64,000 nt of DNA from Serinicoccus profundi (GTDB lineage Bacteria; Actinomycetota; Actinomycetes; Actinomycetales; Dermatophilaceae): contig NZ_CP042862.1 of NCBI RefSeq assembly GCF_008001015.1, positions 930,001 to 994,000 of the forward strand, in the 5' to 3' direction. The position numbers and the translations under genes are program-made. Shown here piece after piece: positions 56,893 to 64,000 of this stretch (positions are counted from its first letter, which is position 1; the number at the start of each line of letters is the position of its first letter). The notes beneath the pieces were generated by a model. The model saw nothing but the letters and a program-made list of their open reading frames with translations. It made no database searches and was not told where the DNA came from.

Positions 56893-58305
56893 GTGAGCAT
56901 GCGGGTCGCCGATGTCGTCACCGCCTACGACATCCGCGGTCGATCACCCGGCGCGCTGAGCCCGGACGTCGCCCGGGCGCTCGGCTCGGCCTTCGCCCAG
57001 GTCGTCGTCCTCCCCGAGGGCGGCAGCGGCGTGGTCGTCGGCCGGGACATGCGCGCGACGTCCCCGGCACTCGCGGACGCCTTCGTCGAGGGCGTGAGGT
57101 CCCACGGGGTCGGGGTCACCCTGCTCGGCCTGTGCTCGACCGACGCGCTCTACTACGCCAGCGGCGCGCGGGCGGAGCCGGGCGCCATGGTCACCGCCAG
57201 CCACAACCCGGCCGGGGACAACGGCATCAAGCTGTGCCGCAGCGGGGCGCGGCCGGTCGGTCGGGACTCCGGCCTGGGCGAGATCCGCGACCTGGCGCAG
57301 TGGATCCTCGACCGCGGCGCCCTGCATACCTCCCCGGCCACGACGCCCGGGGAGGTCCGCGAGGTGGACCTCCTCGACGACTACGCCGCCCACCTGCACT
57401 CCCTCGTCGACCTCGGCGGGATCCGCCCCCTGCACGTCGTCGTGGACTCCGGCAACGGCATGGCCGGGCACACCGTGCCCGCCGTCCTGACCGGCGACCT
57501 GCCGCTGCGCCTCGACCAGCTCTACGCCGAGCTCGACGGCACCTTCCCGCACCACGACGCCAACCCCTCGGACCCGGCCAACCTCCGCGACCTCCAGGGC
57601 GCCGTCGTCTCCGCGGGTGCCGACCTGGGCCTGGCCTTCGACGGTGACGCCGACCGGGTCGTCGTCGTCGACGAGCGCGGCGCCGTCGTGCCGGCCAGCG
57701 CCCTGGCGGCGCTCATCGCCACCCGGGAGCTCGCCCGCGAGCGCTCCCTGGGCAGGTCGTCCGCGCGACCCACGGTCGTCCACGGCTCGATCGTCTCGCG
57801 CAGCGTGCTCGAGGTGGTGGAGGAGATGGGGGGCCGGTTGGTGCGCTCGCCGGTCGGCCACTCCTTCGTCAAGGCGGCCATGGCCGAGCACGGTGCCGTC
57901 TTCGGGGCCGAGCACTCGGCGCACTACTACTTCCGCGACTTCTGGTATGCCGACAGCGGCCTGCTCGCGGCGATGCACGTCCTCGCCGAGCTCGGTCGGC
58001 AGGACGCCCCCCTGTCGCACCTGCTCGCGCCGTTCGCCCGCTACGCCGCCTCAGGGGAGATCAACAGCTCGGTGGGGGACACCGGTGCCGCCGTCGAGCG
58101 GGTGCGCCGCTGGGGACAGGAGCGGCAGGCGCGCGAGGTCGAGGGCGACGGCCTGGTCCTCCTGGCCGAGGACCCCTACTGGTGCGTGTCCCTGCGGTCG
58201 AGCCACACCGAGCCGCTGCTGCGGCTCAATGTCGAGGCCCGCGACGGTGAGACGATGGCGCAGGTCCGGGACGCCGTCCTGGACCTCGTGAGACAGGAGG
58301 CCTGA
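56893..58305 (+). CDS. manB: Phosphomannomutase/phosphoglucomutase
   Basis: The 470-residue enzyme interconverts mannose-6-P and mannose-1-P for GDP-mannose and glycan synthesis. Catalytic phosphoserine Ser103 is in TASHNP, the metal loop DGDADR is at 250-255, the sugar loop GEHS-like GAEHSAHYYF follows, and the phosphate loop RSSHTEPLLRL is near the end. The GTG at 56893 has the ribosome site GGGGAG; an ATG two codons later is possible. Confidence 0.93.
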   Translation: MSMRVADVVTAYDIRGRSPGALSPDVARALGSAFAQVVVLPEGGSGVVVGRDMRATSPALADAFVEGVRSHGVGVTLLGLCSTDALYYASGARAEPGAMVTASHNPAGDNGIKLCRSGARPVGRDSGLGEIRDLAQWILDRGALHTSPATTPGEVREVDLLDDYAAHLHSLVDLGGIRPLHVVVDSGNGMAGHTVPAVLTGDLPLRLDQLYAELDGTFPHHDANPSDPANLRDLQGAVVSAGADLGLAFDGDADRVVVVDERGAVVPASALAALIATRELARERSLGRSSARPTVVHGSIVSRSVLEVVEEMGGRLVRSPVGHSFVKAAMAEHGAVFGAEHSAHYYFRDFWYADSGLLAAMHVLAELGRQDAPLSHLLAPFARYAASGEINSSVGDTGAAVERVRRWGQERQAREVEGDGLVLLAEDPYWCVSLRSSHTEPLLRLNVEARDGETMAQVRDAVLDLVRQEA

Positions 58306-58306
58306 G

Positions 58307-58522
58307 ATGGCACGACCGGAGTACGACCCCTGGGTGCGCAGCATCCTGCGCTGCCCGGCCAGCGGTCATGAGCTGCTCGACGTGATCGATGGGGCCGGCA
58401 GCCCGGCGCTGCAGTGCGCCGAGGACTGCGGGGGCGAGGGCCGGCGTCGGCGATATCCCTGGCGCGACGGCATACCCGTGCTCCTGGTCGACGACGCCGA
58501 TGTCGTCACCGTCGCCGACTGA
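58307..58522 (+). CDS. Trm112-like small protein
   Basis: The 71-residue protein has a Trm112/YcaR-type fold: LRCPASGHELL at the start with Cys16, then Cys37 and Cys41, and YPWRDGIPVLLVDDA at the end. Family members act as zinc-binding helpers of methyltransferases or other enzymes. It lies one base after manB and 15 bases before the SIS gene. Confidence 0.85.
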   Translation: MARPEYDPWVRSILRCPASGHELLDVIDGAGSPALQCAEDCGGEGRRRRYPWRDGIPVLLVDDADVVTVAD

Positions 58523-58537
58523 CACCGCGGAGGTCAC

Positions 58538-59830
58538 GTGCCCTACATCGACGAAGCACTGCTGGACGATCCCGACGAGCTCGCCCGCAAGGACTCCCGC
58601 GAGACCCTGCGCGCCCTGGCCAGCGCCGGCGCGCAGGTCCGGGAGGCGATGACCCTCGCCGAGGAGGCGGGGATCGACCGGCTCGCCAGCACCGACCGCC
58701 CCCGGTCGGTCCTGGTGGCCGCCATCGGCGGCACCTCGATCGTCGCCGACGTGCTCGAGCTGCTCGCCGAGCCCGGCTCACCGGTCCCGGTCCAGGCCCG
58801 GCGCAACCTTCCGCTCCCGGGGTGGGTGGGGCCTCTGGACCTCGTCGTCGCCGTGTCCCTGTCGGGCCGCGCGCCTGGCCCCCTCGCCGTGGCCGCCGAG
58901 GCGGCGCGCCGCGGCGCCATGCTGCTCACCGTCGGGGCTGACGACTCGCCGTTGGCCGAGGTATGCCGTCGCGCCCGAGGGGTGCACGTCGGCGTCGGGA
59001 CCGGCGGGCGGACGAGCTCGCGCACCGCGCTGTGGACCCTGCTGACCCCGGTCCTCATCGGGGCCGACCGCCTCGGTCTGCTCGAAGCCTCCACCGACAT
59101 GATCGCCGGCGTGGCCGACCGGTTGGACACCCGCGCCGGGCAGTTCCGCCCCTCCTCCGACGCCTTCGTCAACCCCGCCAAGGTGCTGGCGGTGCAGCTC
59201 GCGGAGACGGTCCCGGTCGTCCTCGGCGACGGTCCGCTCGGCGGGGTCGCTGCGGGCAGGGCGGCCTCGATGCTGGCCCGGACGGCACGGATCCCCGCCA
59301 CCTTCGGCGAGCTGCCCGACGCGGCGAGCGGCATCGTGGCCTGCTTCGACGGCCCCTACACCCCGATCGGTGGGCGGCGGCCGGGGACCTACGACGACGC
59401 CCGGATCCGGCTCGGCGACATCGACACCTCGCGCTGGGAGCCGCACCACTTCGCCGAGCCGGAGGGCGAGCTCATGGAGCGGCCCACCGGGCCGGGCGGG
59501 GGAGCCCGCCAGGACGACATCTTCGCCGACCCCTACCTCGACGGCCCGGCGCCGCCCCGGTTGGGGCTGCTCATGCTCAGGGACGCTCCCGTGGAGCCGC
59601 CGTCGCCGACCTCGGTCCAGGCCGAGGCGCTGACCGACGCCGTGCTCACCACGGCACGGGAGGCGGGCGTGCGGGTCATGGAGGTCCAGGCCGAGAGCGG
59701 CCCGCCGATCGTCCGGCTCGCCGACCACCTCGTCGCCGTCGACTTCGCCGCGACCTACCTCGCGATCGGCCTCGGGCTGGACCCCTCGGTGTCCCCGCAC
59801 GTGGCCGACCTGCGGGACCGCACGCGCTGA
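58538..59830 (+). CDS. SIS-domain phosphomannose/phosphoglucose isomerase-like protein
   Basis: The 430-residue protein has a SIS sugar-isomerase domain (LVAAIGGTSIVADVLELL, LVVAVSLSGRAPGPLAVA), and a second half matching bacterial phosphoglucose/phosphomannose isomerase C-terminal domains. It would supply mannose-6-P to ManB. A manA gene often follows in relatives but is absent here; tryptophan genes follow instead. Start GTG 58538 has GGAGG upstream. Confidence 0.82.
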   Translation: MPYIDEALLDDPDELARKDSRETLRALASAGAQVREAMTLAEEAGIDRLASTDRPRSVLVAAIGGTSIVADVLELLAEPGSPVPVQARRNLPLPGWVGPLDLVVAVSLSGRAPGPLAVAAEAARRGAMLLTVGADDSPLAEVCRRARGVHVGVGTGGRTSSRTALWTLLTPVLIGADRLGLLEASTDMIAGVADRLDTRAGQFRPSSDAFVNPAKVLAVQLAETVPVVLGDGPLGGVAAGRAASMLARTARIPATFGELPDAASGIVACFDGPYTPIGGRRPGTYDDARIRLGDIDTSRWEPHHFAEPEGELMERPTGPGGGARQDDIFADPYLDGPAPPRLGLLMLRDAPVEPPSPTSVQAEALTDAVLTTAREAGVRVMEVQAESGPPIVRLADHLVAVDFAATYLAIGLGLDPSVSPHVADLRDRTR

Positions 59831-59886
59831 GCCTCCGGACGGGGGCGCAGGGCACGTCCACACGCCTGGGTGGTTGACTCGCTCCT

Positions 59887-60825
59887 GTGAGCAGTGACAG
59901 CGACGCCCCCGCTCCCGAGGCCGACCCGGTCGCGCGGCATACCCGCTCCCGACGCCACCTCGAGGACGACATCGAGCGCGACTTCGGCGAGAACCTCTCC
60001 TACGGCGCCTACCTCGACCTGCCCACCCTGCTCTCGGCGCAGCACCCGCGCTCGACCCCCGCTCAGCACGATGAGCTGCTGTTCATCATCCAGCACCAGA
60101 CCACCGAGCTGTGGCTCAAGCTCGTCATCCACGAGCTGACCAGCGCCCGGGCCCTGCTCGCCGCCGACGACCACCGGCAGGCGCTCAAGCGGATCGCCCG
60201 GGTCAAGCACATCCAGGCCTCGATGACCGAGCAGTGGTCGGTCCTGGCGACCCTCACCCCGAGCGAGTACGCCCGGTTCCGCGCCTACCTGGCGACCGGC
60301 TCGGGCTTCCAGAGCTCGCAGTACCGCGCGGTGGAGTTCATGCTCGGCAACAAGAACGCCGCCATGCTGCCGGTCTTCGCGCACGATCCGCAGGTGCACG
60401 ACGAGCTGTCCCGGTTGCTGCACGAGCCCAGCCTGTATGACGAGGTGCTGGCCTGGCTGGCGCGGCGCGGCCACGCGGTCCCCGAGGAGGTGCTGGGGCG
60501 CGACCTCTCCCAGCCCTACACCGCGCACCCCGGCGTCGTCGACGTCTTCTCCCGCATCTACGCCGACCCCGAGCAGCACTGGGCGGAGTACGAGACCGCC
60601 GAGGAGCTGGTCGACCTCGAGGACAACTTCCAGGTCTGGCGCTTCCGGCACCTCAAGACGGTCGAGCGCATCATCGGCAGCAAGCGGGGCACCGGCGGCT
60701 CCAGCGGCGTGCCGTTCCTGCGCCGCGCGCTGGAGCTGACCTTCTTCCCCGAGCTCTACGACGTGCGCTCGGCGATCCAGGACCTCGCCCCGCAGGGCTA
60801 CCACGGAGGTGAGGGCCGTGGCTGA
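59887..60825 (+). CDS. kynA: Tryptophan 2,3-dioxygenase
   Basis: The 312-residue heme enzyme opens the indole ring to N-formylkynurenine. Signatures are LLFIIQHQTTELWLKL, TGSGFQSSQYR and the proximal heme ligand His255 in FRHLKTVERIIG. The GTG start has only a weak -10-like TTGACT seven bases before. It overlaps kynU by eight bases. Confidence 0.95.
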   Translation: MSSDSDAPAPEADPVARHTRSRRHLEDDIERDFGENLSYGAYLDLPTLLSAQHPRSTPAQHDELLFIIQHQTTELWLKLVIHELTSARALLAADDHRQALKRIARVKHIQASMTEQWSVLATLTPSEYARFRAYLATGSGFQSSQYRAVEFMLGNKNAAMLPVFAHDPQVHDELSRLLHEPSLYDEVLAWLARRGHAVPEEVLGRDLSQPYTAHPGVVDVFSRIYADPEQHWAEYETAEELVDLEDNFQVWRFRHLKTVERIIGSKRGTGGSSGVPFLRRALELTFFPELYDVRSAIQDLAPQGYHGGEGRG

Positions 60826-62056
60826 ACCGGCCGAGCTGCAGCACGCCCGACAGCTGGACGCCCAGGACCCCCTGGCCGCGTTCGCCACGCGCTTCGAGCG
60901 GGCCGAGGGGGTCGTGGCGTACTTCGACGGCAACTCGCTGGGCCGACCGGTGGCCGGGGCGGCCCGGGCGATGGAGCGCTTCGTCCGCGAGGAGTGGGGC
61001 ACGCGGCTCATCCGCGCCTGGGACGAGGGCTGGATGAGCTGGCCCGAGCAGGTCGGGGACCTCGTGGGGCAGGCCGCTCTCGGCGCGGCGCCCGGACAGA
61101 CGGTCGTGGCGGACTCGACCACGGTGCTGCTCTACAAGACGCTGCGCGCCCTCGTGGACCATCAGCTGGCGCTCGACCCCGCCCGGGTCGAGCTCGTGCT
61201 CGACACCGACAACTTCCCGACCGATCGCTACGTCGCCGAGGGCATCGCGGCCGAGCGGGGGCTCACGCTGCGCTGGATCGACGCCGACCCGGCCTCCGGC
61301 GTCACCCCGGAGCAGGTGGAGGCCGTCGTCGGGGAGCGGACCGGGGTGGTCCTCATCTCGCACGTCGCCTACCGCTCCGGCTTCGTGGCGGACGCGCCCG
61401 GGATCACCCGGGTCGTCCACGACGCGGGTGCGCTGGTCCTGTGGGACACCTGCCACAGTGCCGGGTCGGTACCGGTGCTGGCCGACGCGTGGGGCTGGGA
61501 CGCCGCCGTGGGCTGCGACTACAAGTACCTCAACGGCGGTCCGGGGGCGCCCGCGCACGTCTACCTCGCGCGGCGCCACCACGACCTGGCGACCCTCCGT
61601 CAGCCGGTCCAGGGGTGGATGGGCCGGCGGGACCCCTTCCTCATGGAGCAGGGCTACCAGCCCGCCGCGGGGATCCGATCCTTCGTCAGCGGCACCCCGC
61701 CCATCGTCGGGATGATCCCCGTCCGTCTCGGCGCGCAGCTGCTCGCCGAGGCGGGCATCGAGGCGGTCCGGCGCAAGTCGCTGCTGCTCACCGATCTCGC
61801 CTGGTCGATCGTGGACTCCTGGCCGCGCGACCTCGGGGTGGTCGTGGCCAGCCCGCACGAGCACGAGCGGCGCGGCGGTCACCTCACCCTGCGCCACCCG
61901 GGGTTCCAGGACGCTTACCCCCGGCTGTGGCGGCGCGGGGTCATCCCCGACTTCCGCTCACCGGACGGTCTGCGGCTCGGGCTGTCGCCGCTGTCGACGA
62001 CCTTCACGGAGGTGTGGCAGGGGCTCGAGGCGATCCGGGAGGAGCTCGCCGGCTGA
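60818..62056 (+). CDS. kynU: Kynureninase
   Basis: The 412-residue PLP enzyme cleaves kynurenine to anthranilate and alanine. The PLP lysine is Lys236 in GCDYKYLNGGPG; FDGNSLGRP and WDTCHSAGSVP are further hallmarks. GTG 60818 was chosen because GGAGGTGA lies at the right distance; GTG 60809 is an alternative. Coupled to kynA; no formamidase gene is visible between or beside them. Confidence 0.94.
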   Translation: MAEPAELQHARQLDAQDPLAAFATRFERAEGVVAYFDGNSLGRPVAGAARAMERFVREEWGTRLIRAWDEGWMSWPEQVGDLVGQAALGAAPGQTVVADSTTVLLYKTLRALVDHQLALDPARVELVLDTDNFPTDRYVAEGIAAERGLTLRWIDADPASGVTPEQVEAVVGERTGVVLISHVAYRSGFVADAPGITRVVHDAGALVLWDTCHSAGSVPVLADAWGWDAAVGCDYKYLNGGPGAPAHVYLARRHHDLATLRQPVQGWMGRRDPFLMEQGYQPAAGIRSFVSGTPPIVGMIPVRLGAQLLAEAGIEAVRRKSLLLTDLAWSIVDSWPRDLGVVVASPHEHERRGGHLTLRHPGFQDAYPRLWRRGVIPDFRSPDGLRLGLSPLSTTFTEVWQGLEAIREELAG

Positions 62057-62098
62057 GGCGTGGTGCGGGGCGCCCCCGCCCCCGGGCCGGTCCCGATC

Positions 62099-62104
62099 TA
62101 CCCT
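62099..62104 (+). promoter_or_regulatory. -10 box of mtr
   Basis: TACCCT lies six bases before GTG 62111. Confidence 0.5.
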
Positions 62105-62110
62105 GGCAGG

Positions 62111-63541
62111 GTGAGCGACACCTCCCACTACGACCTCGTCATCATCGGCACCGGCTCGGGCAACTCGCTGGTCACCCCCGAGCTGGAGGGGCGGCGGATC
62201 GCCGTCGTGGAGGACGGTGTCTTCGGCGGCACCTGCCTCAATGTCGGGTGCATCCCCACCAAGATGTTCGTGTATGCCGCGGAGGTCGCCTCGACGATCC
62301 GGGACGCCGCGAGGTTCGGGATCGACGCGACGCTGGACCAGGTGCGCTGGGCCGACATCCGGGACCGCATCTTCGGCCGGATCGACCCGATCAGCGACGG
62401 CGGCCGCGACTACCGCGTCGAGGGGGAGCACACCGAGGCCTTCCTCGGTCACGCCCGCTTCACCGGCGACCACGACCTTGAGGTCGAGATCACCCGGCCC
62501 GGCGGCCACCACGAGCTCGGCTCGGTCCACCGTCTCACCGCCGACCAGATCGTCATCGCGACCGGGGCCCGGCCGCACGTGCCCGAGGTCGTCGTCGACT
62601 CCGACGTGCCCTTCCACACGTCCGACACCATCATGCGGCTGCCCGAGCTGCCGACCAGCCTGGTCATCCTCGGCGGCGGCTACATCGCGGCGGAGTTCGC
62701 CCACGTCTTCTCCGCGCTCGGCGTGTCCGTGCGGATCGTCACCCGCGGCGACGGCCTGCTGCGGGCGCTGGACGAGGAGGTCTCCCGCGCCTACACCGCC
62801 CTCGCCCGCGACCAGTGGGACGTGCACACGGGCGTCGAGGTGGCGTCGGTCGCGCAGGGCCAGGAGGAGGTCGAGCTCAGCCTGACCGACGGCGCGGTGG
62901 TCGGCGGGGAGGTCCTGCTCGTGGCGACGGGGCGGGTCCCTCACACCCACGACCTGGGGCTGGAGCACACCGGGGTGCGCACCCACGAGGACGGCCGGGT
63001 GGCCGTCGACCGCTTCGGGCGCACCGACGTGGACGGGGTGTGGTCGCTGGGCGACGCGTCCTCCGAGCACCAGCTCAAGCACGTCGCCAACCACGAGGCC
63101 CGGGTCGTGGCGCACAACCTGGCGCACCCCGAGGACCTGCGGGCCGTCGACCACCGCTTCGTGCCCTCGGCCGTCTTCACCCACCCCCAGATCGCGACCG
63201 TGGGACTCACCGAGGCGCAGGCGCAGGAGCAGGGGTATGCCGTGACGACCAAGGTGCAGCGGTTCGGCGACACGGCCTACGGCTGGGCCATGGAGGACAC
63301 CACCGGCCTGCTCAAGGCGGTCGGTGACGCGGCGACCGGCCGGCTCCTCGGTGTCCACGCGATGGGCCCGCACGCCAGCACCCTCATCCAGCCGGCCATC
63401 CAGGCGCTCAGCCTGGGCCCGGCGATCACCGCGCACGAGCTCGCGCGGGGGCAGTACTGGATCCACCCGGCCCTCTCGGAGGTGCTGGAGAACGCCCTGC
63501 TGGGCCTGCGGGTGCCCGAGGACGTCGGGGACGCCACGTAG
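62111..63541 (+). CDS. mtr: Mycothione reductase
   Basis: The 476-residue flavoprotein disulfide reductase has the FAD motif LVIIGTGSGN, redox cysteines Cys42 and Cys47 in GGTCLNVGC, the NAD(P) motif LGGGYIAAEFAHV, and the C-terminal catalytic HPALSE. The serine/asparagine form GTGSGN and overall length favour mycothione reductase over glutathione reductase or lipoamide dehydrogenase. It keeps mycothiol reduced in the cytoplasm. Confidence 0.92.
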   Translation: MSDTSHYDLVIIGTGSGNSLVTPELEGRRIAVVEDGVFGGTCLNVGCIPTKMFVYAAEVASTIRDAARFGIDATLDQVRWADIRDRIFGRIDPISDGGRDYRVEGEHTEAFLGHARFTGDHDLEVEITRPGGHHELGSVHRLTADQIVIATGARPHVPEVVVDSDVPFHTSDTIMRLPELPTSLVILGGGYIAAEFAHVFSALGVSVRIVTRGDGLLRALDEEVSRAYTALARDQWDVHTGVEVASVAQGQEEVELSLTDGAVVGGEVLLVATGRVPHTHDLGLEHTGVRTHEDGRVAVDRFGRTDVDGVWSLGDASSEHQLKHVANHEARVVAHNLAHPEDLRAVDHRFVPSAVFTHPQIATVGLTEAQAQEQGYAVTTKVQRFGDTAYGWAMEDTTGLLKAVGDAATGRLLGVHAMGPHASTLIQPAIQALSLGPAITAHELARGQYWIHPALSEVLENALLGLRVPEDVGDAT

Positions 63542-63544
63542 CAT
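63539..63544 (+). promoter_or_regulatory. -10 box of ahcY overlapping mtr stop
   Basis: TAGCAT contains the mtr stop TAG and lies six bases before ATG 63551. Confidence 0.5.
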
Positions 63545-63550
63545 GACCCC

Positions 63551-64000
63551 ATGCCCGACACGACGACGATGACCACGGCCGCGCTCGAGCACCGGGTCCG
63601 TGACCTGGGACTCGCCGAGCAGGGCCGGCACCAGATCCGCCTGGCGGAGCACGAGATGCCCGGCCTCATGGCGCTGCGCGAGCGCTTCGGCGCCGAGCAG
63701 CCGCTCGCGGGGGCCCGCATCGCCGGGTCGCTGCACATGACCGTGCAGACCGCGGTGCTCATCGAGACCCTCGTCGCCCTCGGGGCGCAGGTGCGGTGGG
63801 CCTCCTGCAACATCTTCTCCACGCAGGACGAGGCGGCCGCCGCCGTCGTCGTCGGCCCGCAGGGCACCCCCGAGGACCCGCAGGGCGTCCCGGTCTTCGC
63901 CTGGAAGGGCGAGACGCTGGAGGACTACTGGGCGTGCACGACCCAGATCATGCTGTGGCCCGACGGGGAGGGCCCCAACCTCATCCTCGACGACGGCGGT
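63551..64000 (+). CDS. ahcY: S-adenosylhomocysteinase (3' end outside window)
   Basis: The first 150 codons are open to the window edge. Hallmarks of the N-terminal substrate domain are [43 protein letters not shown] and [10 protein letters not shown]. The enzyme hydrolyses S-adenosylhomocysteine to adenosine and homocysteine. ATG 63551 is favoured by the TAGCAT box six bases before it. Confidence 0.93.
   Translation, partial: MPDTTTMTTAALEHRVRDLGLAEQGRHQIRLAEHEMPGLMALRERFGAEQPLAGARIAGSLHMTVQTAVLIETLVALGAQVRWASCNIFSTQDEAAAAVVVGPQGTPEDPQGVPVFAWKGETLEDYWACTTQIMLWPDGEGPNLILDDGG

Noticed and set aside
63543-63550. Alternative ahcY start at ATG 63543
   Set aside because: It is out of frame with the recognised protein and inside the likely -10 box region.

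Overview
The window is very GC-rich, densely coding DNA from an actinomycete. Markers seen directly are mycothione reductase, coenzyme F420 biosynthesis genes, a WhiB regulator, an acyl-CoA carboxylase with a small epsilon subunit, and DUF3499/DUF5719 proteins. Gene order and codon use suggest Micrococcales near Ornithinimicrobium, Serinicoccus or Janibacter; the genus is an inference. No tRNA, rRNA, CRISPR array or recognisable transposase was found. Both window edges cut genes.

Layout. 1-3011: end of a beta-sandwich partner gene and a TPR-CHAT protease-like protein. 3031-7930: mreB-mreC-mreD-mrdA and an acetyltransferase; mreD carries an apparent frameshift. 7975-11684: ppc and a Nei-type DNA glycosylase. 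11722-13100: a one-gene cassette (AbiEi-like/DUF559 nuclease-like protein) bracketed by 110-bp inverted repeats, each containing a 64-bp palindrome. 13113-17957: LmbE-like deacetylase, topoisomerase IB, rpsO and pnp. 17977-19987: a 50-aa gene behind a PHO-box-like promoter, a multi-spanning membrane protein and an acetyltransferase. 20082-23825: paaABCDE for phenylacetyl-CoA epoxidation. 23813-28797: dehydratase/reductase, maf, acetyltransferase, DUF885 peptidase-like protein and a membrane protein. 28787-34606: tam, gltS-like symporter, accE-pccB, divergent birA, enoyl-CoA hydratase. 34650-38707: two-component system, GtrA protein, purK-purE. 38714-41250: broken cupredoxin lipoprotein, F420-type LLM oxidoreductase, acyl-CoA dehydrogenase. 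41268-48653: Ser/Thr kinase, LCP protein, glycosyltransferase, scoAB, TIGR03089 protein, AlkA-like glycosylase. 48631-59830: the conserved actinobacterial cluster cofE-cofD / whiB - large glycosyltransferase - DUF5719 / metallopeptidase / DUF3499 - manB - Trm112 - SIS isomerase. 59887-64000: kynA-kynU, mycothione reductase and the start of ahcY.

How genes work together. The mre genes direct peripheral wall synthesis. manB and the SIS isomerase feed mannose activation for glycans beside glycosyltransferases and an LCP wall ligase. paa, echA, the acyl-CoA dehydrogenase, scoAB and pccB/birA serve aromatic and fatty acid carbon flow. cofD/cofE make the cofactor likely used by the LLM enzyme.

Two sequence-level signals stand out. 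First, the 8-mer GGTATGCC/GGCATACC occurs about 33 times by eye, in all six codon phases, forcing rare codons such as ATA, GTA, GCA and TAT; this points to a DNA-level motif. Second, about twenty genes start 6-8 bases after a TANNNT -10 box, implying extensive leaderless transcription.
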